Assembly (NCBI GenBank): GCA_964539825.1
Contig: CAZIKF010000005.1
Coordinates: 62,001-126,000, forward strand
Source of the DNA: CAZIKF01 sp964539825
GTDB taxonomy: Bacteria > Muiribacteriota > UBA6191
Length of the DNA: 64,000 nt
Reading direction: 5' to 3'
Below the pieces are notes generated by a model. It was not told where the DNA came from and made no database searches. It saw only the letters and a list, made by a program, of their open reading frames with translations. Positions 56,101-63,119 of the stretch are shown piece by piece. The position numbers and the translations under genes were made by a program. Every line of letters begins with the position of its first letter. The stretch's first letter is position 1.

Positions 56101-56473
56101 GCGAGTCTACAACAAAGAATCCATCGCCGGAAAACCACGCTATCAGGAGGCCATTGACATTGCCAAGAAGGCCCTTGATCAGGCTCCAAACTTGGCCCGC
56201 TCTTATCTCGAACTAGCTAACGCACTCAATGAAGACTACGAAACTAACCGTAAAGGCGAAGCTCTTGATAACTATAAGAAGGCCGCGATTCTTGATCCTG
56301 ACTCCATTGAAACTTTCTTTAAACTGGCCTCAATCTGCAGGATTCGAAACCAGTTTGATGAAGCCGTGCGCTATTACCAGATGGTGATAGAACTAGATCC
56401 CACTACAGGCTATGCAAAAGATGCGCGGCGGTCCCTCATCCACATCGAGAAGTCTCGGGCCGACATCGGCTAG
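47198..56473 (+). CDS. Giant tetratricopeptide-repeat protein (3,091 residues)
   Basis: One uninterrupted 9.3-kb frame made almost wholly of 34-residue TPR units (typical: GQVFYLKGEYKKALNELTHA, LAYYELG-type starts, ending in LDP or LNP). My rough estimate is 75-85 repeats. An N-terminal coiled region (residues about 1-55) is followed by looser repeats to about residue 450. Regions around 2440-2600 and 2650-2870 are also less regular. No signal peptide or membrane segment is seen, so it should be cytoplasmic. The translation shows no stop and no frameshift. The ribosome site is weak (AAGG). Probably a large scaffold; the partner proteins are unknown. The flanking genes (small membrane protein plus TPR lipoprotein, and rimO) give no clear function. 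Confidence 0.9.
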   Translation: MNDDVLREIREHLARIEQLSAHYIDRVQQNISEQETRQLEDALTQLPKQERLERADLYFNRAEQLFYQGDLHKAKAEFRKVVLADPDHKQAILNLANLSSLAREFDEAILGLKHCLKIDPEYGFAQQWILLQYRFMYANHASGMEMLQRVLTRLEQRFSEDSNGPCDGYALAMGYLLFDTGEAIESRISRAKKIILKEIEDKPSNPFLRWALKYACLHPAAGVPSKKDLKNAIEACEIAVEAGSFLDQAYFELAESLEIQAGFHAPKKSISQAQEFYEKSLEVNSSHIDSLIRLATIQEGQFQYYDALNYLQRAVEHDPFHTYALSKLGRLYRQTRFYDKALSVLNRFLEIAGTFGCNPYLNILSSAEEGYLDLLDIRQELALTFEASHKIEDALSQYKIILKEKPDIIQAGEKYIDLYFWKYRNAENAEHEFEGLIKHYKEVCFFDPGNAVLSYLLGYAYYRFHEAFSYKEEVLTRAIQQFEKATRTDATLKEAYFSLKELYLETTFRQQHSDALDKAFKCTQGILERLPDNALCYYHHGEVLEAKDELEAASNHFHKAIEIDPDLTSAYSRLSRIHHRQGDYDKAIEICNEILRRLPNDAWAHHELGQVFYLKGEYKKALNELTHAIELDSGFVKSYSLMGQIFYEQSNYDKALPQYLKILDHDQRHQLALLRCGHLYNLLEQYSDSRTYLDRLLKIDPDDSRGILEYGHTFFHEEKLDEAISKYRRVLALDPKNLLARYNLSRIFSKQEKLEDQENELRDLIQLSPQHLKGLLDLGDLYVLRDRVYEAEELYSKAREHFPDSLDVLFRLARVYDSQAMLEKMNDILYQILELDPQNYQATYLLARGYEQRKFFEKAYQHYQNAHKMNPKDIEILFSLGNLDFQQNQLQQAEEYFKKVLKGDFHHVPSLKRLGQTKYQTHEYKDSITFFKRASEKDPNDFETHYLMGRCYFELGLLDKAKDTFYTALDLAPNHLESNRALGQLFLKETNFEAASDYLEKASQLSPDDTVLHITLGNCFNELDQLNDAIEQYNIALQLEPQNAQIFYALGLTHKKEGNLDASIQKLRRSIELDPSVPEVYFELGKIFINKGRLDLAIDNFQTAVAYQPGNCIFRYHLGRAYVSQGSMADAVDEFKEAIILDPTHVDSIMELGHYYTTIDLYDQAIERYKRATELSPSHPEANLQLGKLYLKTGQYADANRQFKICLPLLPESGELLFQLGLTFFKTNQLESALDYFRKSTTLDSDLPEAQYYSARVYALKDQIPVAIQSMKEALTLDEDNPEFHRFLAECFERHNDTNESIEHYEKALNLNPNLLDIIYRLGNKYKLVNNHVAIIRLYEKAIKQTPTNALYYFELGEAYRRENRLDKAIKSYERALRLNSEFIEAIYSLGGIFETRDQFTRLISLYEEAIKSYPTNVRAHFELGKSYARKEQYKKAIKTFRKVIQLDSQHKQVFVELGDILMSTENLDQAQKAFERACELTPESAEAHYKLARVYEAKGYSEDSTKEYNLAKDLQGSNAEIYFKLGMSAFQKASYHQALAEFEKALEIDPNDPQVYYQIGLSQLYIGAFPQAIDHFQKAESLKPDSEEYSYYLARAHFKNREYATTLKILKKLSDSPRWTRESSILVGDTYVEIGEHQNAIEAFQNALNLDENDLEVLEKLSSVFQVQERWEDALEAYRRLLKRQPENTELYVLVGDLATKIFSYDTAIEHYQAAHRRESDNLAYAMKLADVYFRVEHFEQCKNIYEELVQSYPHNVEVRIRLGESYKALELEFEAITQFREAYKISPNNLEVLLVLGTDYYKKGIIDKALDHFESILQQVPQHVETLRKVGTIYQEKNLYDQAIGYFSRVLEVEGTDREALERLQDIYGRLENHTDQISMLLRLEQLESGSENYLLAIADCYFKLMNYGRTEEYALKVLDLKESQQTALNLLCLVYMKQENYRSAILYLERNLKQNPERIDLYLDLFKANFERNEKEKAGKYIVQALSMEAENLEVLQTALYYYREIGNLSKQTEICDRLLSLKPDDYAFKRQMGKLLMEQKMYKEASDLIRDLLSHTPNDPELLVSQAKIYTLQGLPSKAVIQLQQVLSSDPNNSMAHFELGRTFHAQKEWNKAVVEFKKAVNLGIDDPAAFVELGEIYAAKGFFEYALEVYQKAAVLDKDNIRNHMEIAEIYFKLNMPEKALYEYESLLEKQPSNIHLNLRLAQVYQANQMFKESIGLLEHLFEENQENTEILYELGKTHLYMNEKEQAREYFERTIELEPSHMRSQVELSVLDSKKDPQAAIQTLKKMIQQSPAEDSFVYLSRVYIENNMIDQAVADFKVLTKTHPDSAPTFSELGKLYTILSKAFNNDEKMRQSGLDALNKAVSLDENYSLAYFYLGESYYLADNLDASLVHLKKAYQLDPQNLEIKEFLNSVENQKIDIEIRSKLEEAKTYLGRGMDQNAIIEYEAILELSPFHDEANFDLASIYLKQENLELARKHLQNSVEKSPDYLQAYYELARVHRMESNLNQAELELNKVLIRRPDDFEANLLMGVILSEAGEISESAIYLQKSIEINPSSAKPYFEMGKMFLTIGEIDQTKYFYEKCYKMDSSIQEVSDFFVQLDQKETQARLDRLLTHAKEAEERGDSLGAKTFYEDILGIQPSQFYARYRSGEINEELGKLGEAAFDYQQAYVQYEDQKAKFPALPVKLGRVLANLHRPAEAIPVLRHALEIEPGNEDLHFTLIEQYKDHFSQTGEGEFDGVAADMVISEYQKKAKDNPNSHVGWISLGFCYRVNLTGAAELEPVHEAGIEAYQKAHSLEPQNEHALYQLGLLHHFTGKIARAKEFLKTLIDLNHKYLKAYERLARIYSDSKEFQEGIDCLRKLIRLDPDNGEHRIALCDFLKEVAEADPEKEKLFAQYKREYTHAVEENPDNFMAHFDHGYALLTLNSSLSLGEHESSMAISEFKNAISKEPGNPWGYWGLKRVYNKESIAGKPRYQEAIDIAKKALDQAPNLARSYLELANALNEDYETNRKGEALDNYKKAAILDPDSIETFFKLASICRIRNQFDEAVRYYQMVIELDPTTGYAKDARRSLIHIEKSRADIG

Positions 56474-56640
56474 AGTTCTTATTTTGCCCCAATTTCCCGC
56501 AACAAAGTCATACAAAAACATTCATCAATAGTCCAAAAACATCGATAGATTCTTAAAGAGACTCTAAAGTTGATGTAGATGGGGTCCGGATCGGTGTTTT
56601 TGCTGTCAAATTCTCTCAATCCCCTTAAAATAACGGCTCC

Positions 56641-57939
56641 ATGACCCAAAACAAGATCTTTTTATCTCACCTTGGATGCGCCAAAAATATGGTGGATTCA
56701 GAAATCTTTTTATCCCATTTTCTTCGTCTTGGATTTGAGGAGACTGAGGAATCTGACGAAGCTGACCTTGTCTTGATCAATACTTGTGGATTTATACAGT
56801 CTGCCAAAGAGCAATCCATCGACACGATCCTTGAGCACATCAAAAGAAAGGAAGTTCGTGTAGTTGTCGCTGGATGCCTCTATCAAAGATATAAGTCACT
56901 CAGCACTCAGATACCCGAAGTAGACGGCTGGCTAAAGAATAACCAATGGGAGGAAGTCAAATCCCTGGTCGAAGGTCTTGGATTCCAGGGGAAACCAGTC
57001 GAAACACCTTTTGATCCCTATTCCCGAGTCCTTTATGAAAAGGGCCCCCACGCCTATCTACGGATCTCTGAGGGCTGCAATAAAACCTGTACCTTTTGCG
57101 CTATTCCTAAGTTCAAGGGAAAAATGTCATCAAGGACCATAGAATCTCTCGTGGAAGAATCCACCAATCTAATCAAGAAAGGTATACGCGAAATTAACGT
57201 TGTATCCCAGGATACCTGTAACTATGGGGTGGATCTCTATGGCTCAGCAGCTGGCGGAAGGCATCTAATGAGACTGCTCAAAGAGCTGGAGAAACTTGAT
57301 GTGGCCAGAATTCGCCTACTCTATCTCTACCCTCTTTGGCTCTCAGAAGAATTTTATGAGTATATGGCCGCCTCAGATAAAATTTGTAATTACATAGATA
57401 TGCCTTTACAGCACTCTAACCGCGAGGTTTTGAGAGCCATGAAGCGTCCGGGTGATACAGGGAGGTACCTCAAGGAACTACAGAAGATACGCTCTATCAT
57501 TCCCGATGTGAGCCTACGCTCCACTTTCCTGGTGGGATTTCCGGGGGAAACTGAAGAACAATTCCAAGAGCTTGTCTCCTTCGTGAGAAATGCGGGACTG
57601 GAATGGATGGGGGCATTTACTTACTCGAAAGAAGAGGGAACCACCGCGTTCGAACTGAGCACAAGAGTTCACCATAAGACCAGGGAGCGAAGAAAAAGAG
57701 AATTGATTCAGGCCTATGAAGAAACCAGGTATAAGCAGCCATCCCGTGTAGGAAAGAGTGAATTGGTTCTCATGGAAGAAAAAATCGATGGGACCTGGAT
57801 TGGCAGAACCCAACATCAAGCTCCCGAGGTGGATGGAGTCACTTACGTATCTCTTCAGAGTGCCCAGCCTGGAGATTACATACCAGTGACAATTAAAGCT
57901 GAGGAAGGTTTTGATCTTCTGGCAAAGGCATACCAATAG
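56641..57939 (+). CDS. rimO: Ribosomal protein S12 methylthiotransferase RimO
   Basis: A radical-SAM enzyme (432 residues) that adds a methylthio group to an aspartate of ribosomal protein S12. The N-terminal UPF0004 domain has cluster cysteines C13 (LGCAKNMVDSE), C49 (NTCGFI) and C79 (AGCL). The radical-SAM cluster cysteines are C146, C150 and C153 in CNKTCTFC, followed by AIPKFKGKMSSR, and a TRAM domain forms the C-terminus. The LGCAKNMVDSE and CGFI text is RimO-type rather than MiaB-type. No strong Shine-Dalgarno sequence. The 167-bp gap after the giant TPR gene holds no obvious terminator. The next gene begins 8 bp after its stop. Confidence 0.95.
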   Translation: MTQNKIFLSHLGCAKNMVDSEIFLSHFLRLGFEETEESDEADLVLINTCGFIQSAKEQSIDTILEHIKRKEVRVVVAGCLYQRYKSLSTQIPEVDGWLKNNQWEEVKSLVEGLGFQGKPVETPFDPYSRVLYEKGPHAYLRISEGCNKTCTFCAIPKFKGKMSSRTIESLVEESTNLIKKGIREINVVSQDTCNYGVDLYGSAAGGRHLMRLLKELEKLDVARIRLLYLYPLWLSEEFYEYMAASDKICNYIDMPLQHSNREVLRAMKRPGDTGRYLKELQKIRSIIPDVSLRSTFLVGFPGETEEQFQELVSFVRNAGLEWMGAFTYSKEEGTTAFELSTRVHHKTRERRKRELIQAYEETRYKQPSRVGKSELVLMEEKIDGTWIGRTQHQAPEVDGVTYVSLQSAQPGDYIPVTIKAEEGFDLLAKAYQ

Positions 57940-57947
57940 GAGTGCGG

Positions 57948-60080
57948 ATGGGTTCAGAATCCTGTGAGCAAGTTACCGTTGAAATTGATGCGATAGACCA
58001 TCTCCTCGAAGATGCCTTTTGCTTCATACAGGTAATGTTTATGGATCCCTGGAATTATGGATATGCGGTAGATTCTCTCAGACTGACTCACTGGATCCTT
58101 TCACTGGATAACCTCCTCGCCATAGAGCTTCCAGAGGAGTTTTTGGAAATTGAAACACTACTCGCCAAAGAACGCTCCTTTCGTAACATTTCGCGAACAA
58201 TTGCCAATAGCAGAACTCTCCAAGAACAATCCCTCTCCCTGCTTCTTTTGCTTCTTTCCCAGGTAGACCCCTCCAATATCACGCAAAGGGAAGGCTTAGA
58301 AAATTTACAAAATTTCGCCTATTCGAAACTTCTCTTCGGCCCCTGGTTTCAAAACTCCACTCCACAATCCTCAATTCCAGTCAATGCAGTTCTAAGAATG
58401 CGTCTGTTTAACCCGATCCACCTATTTCGCTGGAAACTCGGCATGGAATTTCACGCCACAGAGAGATCCATTAAAGTCGGCTCTCAATGGGTTCCTGATC
58501 TTCAAGCGATATGTGAGCTCAATGATCTGATACGGATGGAGAGTCTCCCCCTTCGTTGCGGCTATCAACCGGTAACCCATCTCATACCCCTGGGCTCTCA
58601 AACCCTGAGACCTATTGATTCACTCCATGACTTTTATGAGGTCCTGGTAAATCCCGCTCGTACTTTCCGGTCTCCCGCGCCCTTTCATCCCAGTGTGATC
58701 CGCTGTGTACAATCTATACTGGGTCTTGATCTAGCTAAAATAAGCGCTGAACAATCCAAGTTCACGCGGCTCATGGAACACTTGAATGAGTCTAGCTCCT
58801 ATATTGGGCGAAAACACCTCTACGCGGACCCCTTGATGCTGGGACATCCCTTTCTTCCAGGGCAGATCACAACCTTTGATGAACCAGTCTTTCTCAACTC
58901 CAGTTTTCGATCCCGTTCTGGAAGTTCCACAAAGCTGCAGCCATGGGAAAGTCTTTTCCGAGGATTGGCAAATCTCCCCAGCCTACTCAATAAGTTAGGT
59001 CCGGATGAAATCTACGGCCTATACCAAGAAATCCGCTTGACTTCAAAAGATAAGCTGGTATCTCTTTCACAACAGTTAAATACAAGTATTACCCAAGAGA
59101 ACTTAAGTCCAGAAAATCCTAGAATTTCCAAAGTAAAGGTCCAACCCATGTCTATTCGCCGCAAAGCCGAATTGATGCGTAAAAAGCGCGAGACAAATAT
59201 TCGCTATAACTATCCCCTGAGTTCCCCTCTGAACTCTTTTGATGAATCAAACAAAGATTACGAAGAGGAGCCATTTCTAACCAATGAGCTCCTTCTCTCA
59301 ATCTTCGACTCTGAAGAGTGGATGAACAATCCATCCGGATTTTTTTTATTAGCAAAAAGACTCATCATGGCTGCTGATAAGGAGCAAAAATCCTCTCTGC
59401 CGGATCTTGAAAATCTTGAAAAACTCTTCCAAGAAGCCGCCGACTCCAAATCCGATAAACCCATTGAAGATGTCCTGAAATCCTGTATGACCATCTCTGA
59501 AAATCTTGATGAGGACAAACTCAAGAAACTGGTAGCAGTCTCAAAGGACCTTCCGGTTATCCACCAGGTATTCAGCAATGAATTCTATTCCTCCGAGGCC
59601 AGAAGACTCATTCGCGAACAGAAGTGGGATCTCCTACCAAAAAAGGAGAGGGCTGAACTAGGTACCCAGGCAAGGAAGAAACATGTCCAGAAACTTGCCG
59701 CAGTTAAATTAGATCAATTTTTGAAGAAAGATTTAATGTCGCCAAACGAAATAAAAACGCTTAGCAAACTAACCGTTGATCTACTGGAACAGCTTATCCA
59801 CTTTCTGCAGAATCAAAGTGAATCACACCCTGTAATAAAAACGTTAAAATCTGATCTTTCAAAGATCCATTCTAGACATGAAGATCGATTAAAACGTAGA
59901 GTAGAAGGTATGGATTCAGACTTTGTTTTGGAATGCCAGATTTGGCTCCAATCCCTATGCACATACCTTCACGCCAAGAATTCAGAATCCTATTTTAGTG
60001 TAATGCAAAACATTGAGGATCTATTTCAAACGGTCTGGAAAAAGGTCGAACAAAACCTACTGACCGACCTGGTAGTATGA
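57948..60080 (+). CDS. Protein of unknown function, 710 residues
   Basis: No family recognised. The start is the ATG at 57948 with AGGAG five bases ahead (a GTG two codons upstream is the longer option). The protein is soluble and mostly helical, with many leucines in the first 130 residues (SLSLLLLLLSQVDPSN is amphipathic rather than a membrane helix). Residues about 150-330 have more mixed content with GRKHLYADPLMLGHPFLPGQ. Residues about 395-425 are basic (RRKAELMRKKRETNIRYN), and the C-terminal 250 residues are helical and charged. It overlaps the next gene by 4 bp (ATGA) and follows rimO by 8 bp. Function unknown. Confidence 0.65.
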   Translation: MGSESCEQVTVEIDAIDHLLEDAFCFIQVMFMDPWNYGYAVDSLRLTHWILSLDNLLAIELPEEFLEIETLLAKERSFRNISRTIANSRTLQEQSLSLLLLLLSQVDPSNITQREGLENLQNFAYSKLLFGPWFQNSTPQSSIPVNAVLRMRLFNPIHLFRWKLGMEFHATERSIKVGSQWVPDLQAICELNDLIRMESLPLRCGYQPVTHLIPLGSQTLRPIDSLHDFYEVLVNPARTFRSPAPFHPSVIRCVQSILGLDLAKISAEQSKFTRLMEHLNESSSYIGRKHLYADPLMLGHPFLPGQITTFDEPVFLNSSFRSRSGSSTKLQPWESLFRGLANLPSLLNKLGPDEIYGLYQEIRLTSKDKLVSLSQQLNTSITQENLSPENPRISKVKVQPMSIRRKAELMRKKRETNIRYNYPLSSPLNSFDESNKDYEEEPFLTNELLLSIFDSEEWMNNPSGFFLLAKRLIMAADKEQKSSLPDLENLEKLFQEAADSKSDKPIEDVLKSCMTISENLDEDKLKKLVAVSKDLPVIHQVFSNEFYSSEARRLIREQKWDLLPKKERAELGTQARKKHVQKLAAVKLDQFLKKDLMSPNEIKTLSKLTVDLLEQLIHFLQNQSESHPVIKTLKSDLSKIHSRHEDRLKRRVEGMDSDFVLECQIWLQSLCTYLHAKNSESYFSVMQNIEDLFQTVWKKVEQNLLTDLVV

Positions 60081-60499
60081 GTCGGCAGAAGAGTCCCGCA
60101 CAACAACAACGCGAACAGATTAAAAGTGTAGACGAGAAACTTGGTGATTTTCTTCAAGACCAGGGATTTGATAAGTCTGCTGACCTTAATTTACCCAGTC
60201 TAAGCCCTGAGGAGTATCGCCTAATAAGGGAAAAGCTCAATTCAGAGGAGAAGACCAGGTCGCAGGAATCTCCACTGCCGATCGGCAGCCGCACCCTAGA
60301 CCTGACCCGTGAGGAAGAAGACATCCTCATTGAATACCGACGAAAATTCAATGAAAACCGGAATCAACAATCAAACAGTCGAATCTTCACGGATGAGGAC
60401 CTCATCCATGCCCTGGTTTTCACCATAATAAAGAAATCTAAGGACCCCCATGATGTTCACTCTCTCGAAGAGATCCGCCAGTTTTTTGAAAAAATATAG
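60077..60499 (+). CDS. Small protein of unknown function coupled to the 710-residue protein
   Basis: 140 residues. A polar N-terminus (QQQREQIKSVDEKLGDFLQ), a Ser/Pro-rich middle and a C-terminal helical segment (DEDLIHALVFTIIKKSKD). The C-terminal half could be a small helical DNA- or protein-binding fold. Its start overlaps the previous stop (ATGA), which argues for a stoichiometric partner. No family recognised. Confidence 0.65.
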   Translation: MSRQKSPAQQQREQIKSVDEKLGDFLQDQGFDKSADLNLPSLSPEEYRLIREKLNSEEKTRSQESPLPIGSRTLDLTREEEDILIEYRRKFNENRNQQSNSRIFTDEDLIHALVFTIIKKSKDPHDVHSLEEIRQFFEKI

Positions 60500-60542
60500 A
60501 CCTACTTATTCAAAATCCTCGACTTGAATCACAAGAAGAACA

Positions 60543-60953
60543 ATGAAATCTCACACCTTGCTGGAAGTCTCCAAGATAACCGGAATCAAGCTGAATGCTT
60601 TGCGTTATCACCTCAGGAAGCTTGAACCACTTTTTGAACATCTAAAGCGGGATCGGTACAATAGATTTCGGCTCATGTCCCATGACATTCAGAGGCTTCA
60701 GCAAATTCATGATATGAAAAATCAGGGGTATGACTACGCTGAGATAAAGATCCGCCTGGGAGGAGACTCCGCTAACCTTCAAACTAAGGACTCCACGGAC
60801 ACTCAGTCCTCTACACGACTTCATAAAATGGAGAGAGCACTAGAAACCCAGCATCAATCAATTCAACAGTTAGAACAGAAAATGAACTCGTTGGAAGAGA
60901 GGCTGGAAATGCTGGTAGATATGCATACAAAGTTGATCCTGGAAATCCCATGA
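60543..60953 (+). CDS. MerR-like HTH protein with C-terminal coiled coil
   Basis: 136 residues. Residues about 1-75 are a MerR-type winged helix (LLEVSKITGIKLNALRYHLR, wing RYNRFRLMSHDIQRL). A Ser/Thr-rich linker follows, and residues about 95-136 are a coiled coil (RALETQHQSIQQLEQKMNSL). No effector domain or metal-binding cysteines, so the plan is closer to RacA-type chromosome-binding proteins than to MerR sensors. An AGAAGAAC site precedes the ATG. It may bind the phased boxes just downstream. Confidence 0.75.
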   Translation: MKSHTLLEVSKITGIKLNALRYHLRKLEPLFEHLKRDRYNRFRLMSHDIQRLQQIHDMKNQGYDYAEIKIRLGGDSANLQTKDSTDTQSSTRLHKMERALETQHQSIQQLEQKMNSLEERLEMLVDMHTKLILEIP

Positions 60954-60963
60954 TCAGTCGCGC

Positions 60964-60999
60964 TTTTAATTGTTTTTAACTCGTTTTAAACACTCTTAA
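60964..60999. promoter_or_regulatory. Four TTTTAA-type boxes at exact 10-bp spacing
   Basis: TTTTAA at 60964, 60974 and 60984 and TCTTAA at 60994, each followed by four less conserved bases. The array starts 11 bp after the stop of the MerR-like gene and ends about 100 bp before the next HTH gene. Such phasing puts all boxes on one face of the helix and bends DNA; a regulator binding site, possibly for one of the two flanking HTH proteins, is the simplest reading. Confidence 0.6.
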
Positions 61000-61059
61000 A
61001 CTTCGCCCCCTTCTGGCCTCTTGGATCTGACAGTCCGTACGCCCTTCAAAAAAGGCGTG

Positions 61060-61068
61060 TGATATACT
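61060..61068 (+). promoter_or_regulatory. Extended -10 promoter of the HTH/coiled-coil gene
   Basis: TGATATACT gives an extended -10 (TG-N-TATACT) 32 bp before the ATG at 61101, with an AGGGG ribosome site in between. No convincing -35 box, as is usual for this promoter type. Confidence 0.45.
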
Positions 61069-61100
61069 GTTTTTCTCTCTACGGACAGGGGAAAATTCTC

Positions 61101-61925
61101 ATGATGGAGAATGGACAGGAATACGTTACAATTCAAGAAGCATGCGAACTTCTAGGATGCGGACGAACGAAAATATATACCTATTACCTCAACCAGGAAT
61201 TACTGGAAGTTAAACGCAAGGTAGGGAACCGTTCTTTCCTGCTAAAAATGGATGTCCTTTCTGTAAGAGACTCTGAGTCTGGTAACGAACCGAATGTTCC
61301 GTCTCAGCTAAATACCCACGATTCCCCAAAAAAAACTGAACTTTCCAGTGAATCCGATAGACTAAGTTCCAAAGGATCCTCTGAGATTCTTCTCCCTCCA
61401 CGCTGGAAAAGCCCCCAGGATTCTGAAAAGCAGATCGTGACCGAATACCTCAGCGAGCTAAAACAAAGAATTCACCAGCTAGAACACTCCCTCTCAGAAA
61501 AGGATCAGTTACTCACCCAATATAAGTCCAAATTACTAAATACTGTCCCTTTGGTCGAATACTCTGAAAAGGTAAAGGCGAAGGACCAGGATCTCAAAAA
61601 TAAAGAGCAGAAACTTCAGGAACAGGAAGAAGCACTCAAACTATCCGAACAAAGAACTGTTCAGCTCGAACATAAGAACGAAGAAATTCAACAGGTCCAG
61701 GAAGACATAAGTCAGAAACTTAACAAAACCTTACAAATAGCCCTGGCCTTCCAGACTCGGCTAGATGCGGAAGAACAGCGCAAGCGTACCCTTGAAAAGC
61801 TGCAGCAACGCTGGGAAGAACTTCAAAAACAATTGGATAGATGCGGATTCTTTGACTTCTCAAAAAAGCGCATCCTGCGCGAAGAACTGGAACAAGTTTT
61901 AAAGACACTGCGCCTTTTTCACTAA
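61101..61925 (+). CDS. Excisionase-type HTH protein with long coiled coil
   Basis: 274 residues. Residues about 5-55 are an HTH_17/excisionase-like DNA-binding domain (VTIQEACELLGCGRTKIYTY, wing RSFLLKMDVL). A Ser-rich linker (about 60-110) follows, then a coiled coil from about 120 to 250 (KVKAKDQDLKNKEQKLQEQE; QVQEDISQKLNKTLQIALAF). The ATG is chosen by the AGGGG site 10 bp ahead and because the previous 14 codons overlap the promoter. It is built like its neighbour (HTH plus coiled coil), which suggests the two act together, perhaps in DNA organisation. It ends 15 bp before the convergent transglycosylase gene. Confidence 0.75.
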   Translation: MMENGQEYVTIQEACELLGCGRTKIYTYYLNQELLEVKRKVGNRSFLLKMDVLSVRDSESGNEPNVPSQLNTHDSPKKTELSSESDRLSSKGSSEILLPPRWKSPQDSEKQIVTEYLSELKQRIHQLEHSLSEKDQLLTQYKSKLLNTVPLVEYSEKVKAKDQDLKNKEQKLQEQEEALKLSEQRTVQLEHKNEEIQQVQEDISQKLNKTLQIALAFQTRLDAEEQRKRTLEKLQQRWEELQKQLDRCGFFDFSKKRILREELEQVLKTLRLFH

Positions 61926-61940
61926 AGGGTACCAACCCGC

Positions 61941-63119
61941 TTAATCTTCCCCGCTGTAAATTTGATCATAGTAGAACTCTGCCATGAGTACCTTGTGAAT
62001 ATAACGCCTTGTTTCTGGAAAACTAATTCTCTTCAAGAATTGAGCATCTCCAGGATCGTTCTGATTCCAGCGCATCACTTTTCGGGGACCGGCGTTGTAG
62101 GCTGCTAAAGCCTGGTGTTTTTTACCCTTAAAACGACGTAGAAGCTCTCCTAAAAAGAAAATTCCCAGCCGAATATTCAAGGACTCGTTGAAGAGATCCT
62201 CCTTGGAAACCTTGTTAACGGCTAGCTTTACCCCCTTTTTCTTTAGTTTCTTCACGAGGATCCCAGCAGTGGAAGGCAATACCTGCATCAGCCCGCATGC
62301 CCCTGCTGATGAAACAATATCTCTTTTGAAATGTGACTCCTCACGCATGACCGCATAAGCCAGATGCTCTCCCAGTCCATACTGTTCGGACCAGATTTTA
62401 ACCTGGTTTAAGAATGGCTTTGGATACTGAATTTGAGAGATGGGAACACCCAGAAAGGACTCCAGGCGGTCCTGGTGAAAGTCATTGAGCAGCAAACGGG
62501 CAAAGTAGCGAACATTATAATAGTCCTGAATCTCAATCATGCAGCGAACCCGCATCAAGAATAAGAGCATTTGAATTTTTCTGGCAGTCGCCTTCCCATC
62601 CAAACGCCTGGATCTAAACATGGTCAAAAAGGGCTCTAATAATGCGGCACACCGCTCCAAAGTAGGGTGTTCATATGCATCGGGCATGGATAGTGACTTA
62701 AGAATATCCAACCGAAATAATCTCCCCATACACTTTTCAAAGGTTTGATTTGCACGAAAATAATCCTTTGAATCGAACAGATCGAACGCTTTCTCGAACA
62801 GTTCCAGGAATTCTGGTCCCTGGTTTAAGGCCTTCTTTGCAAGTTTGGAGAGTCTAAGTTTCCTGCCCGCTGGGAGAGTTCGAGGTGGAGGCAGCTGCAC
62901 AAACCCTGACGTGACTAAGAAGCGGTCTAGCTCTGCTTCGCTATGATTTTGAAATAAGGATGACTGAAGTTCTTTTTCAAAAGGCTGAATCAGCCTTCCC
63001 CAAATAACAAAAAAAAGGTAGACCGCAGTCAATGCTGACAAGAAAATCCAGGGAGAAGAGCCTCTTTGTTTGAAAACCTGAAGACAAGGTGACCTGGATT
63101 CAACCAAGGCTTCATTCAC
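61941..63119 (-). CDS. Membrane-anchored soluble-lytic-transglycosylase-like protein (SLT domain)
   Basis: 392 residues. A single membrane anchor (about 24-41) is followed by a helical region (about 90-230) and an SLT domain (about 240-392). The catalytic glutamate is E261 in AVMREESHF, followed by SSAGACGLMQVLPSTA, SLNIRLGIFFLGELLRRF and ALAAYNAGP. The enzyme cleaves peptidoglycan to 1,6-anhydro products on the periplasmic side. The start is a GTG overlapping the histidine-kinase stop by 8 bp; no strong ribosome site. Coupling to a kinase is unusual and may be only positional. Confidence 0.9.
   Translation of the reverse strand: MNEALVESRSPCLQVFKQRGSSPWIFLSALTAVYLFFVIWGRLIQPFEKELQSSLFQNHSEAELDRFLVTSGFVQLPPPRTLPAGRKLRLSKLAKKALNQGPEFLELFEKAFDLFDSKDYFRANQTFEKCMGRLFRLDILKSLSMPDAYEHPTLERCAALLEPFLTMFRSRRLDGKATARKIQMLLFLMRVRCMIEIQDYYNVRYFARLLLNDFHQDRLESFLGVPISQIQYPKPFLNQVKIWSEQYGLGEHLAYAVMREESHFKRDIVSSAGACGLMQVLPSTAGILVKKLKKKGVKLAVNKVSKEDLFNESLNIRLGIFFLGELLRRFKGKKHQALAAYNAGPRKVMRWNQNDPGDAQFLKRISFPETRRYIHKVLMAEFYYDQIYSGED

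Noticed and set aside
60964..60999. CRISPR-like or origin iteron array
   Set aside because: Units are only 10 bp with no spacers, and no cas or replication initiator gene is nearby. Kept only as a regulator-type array.
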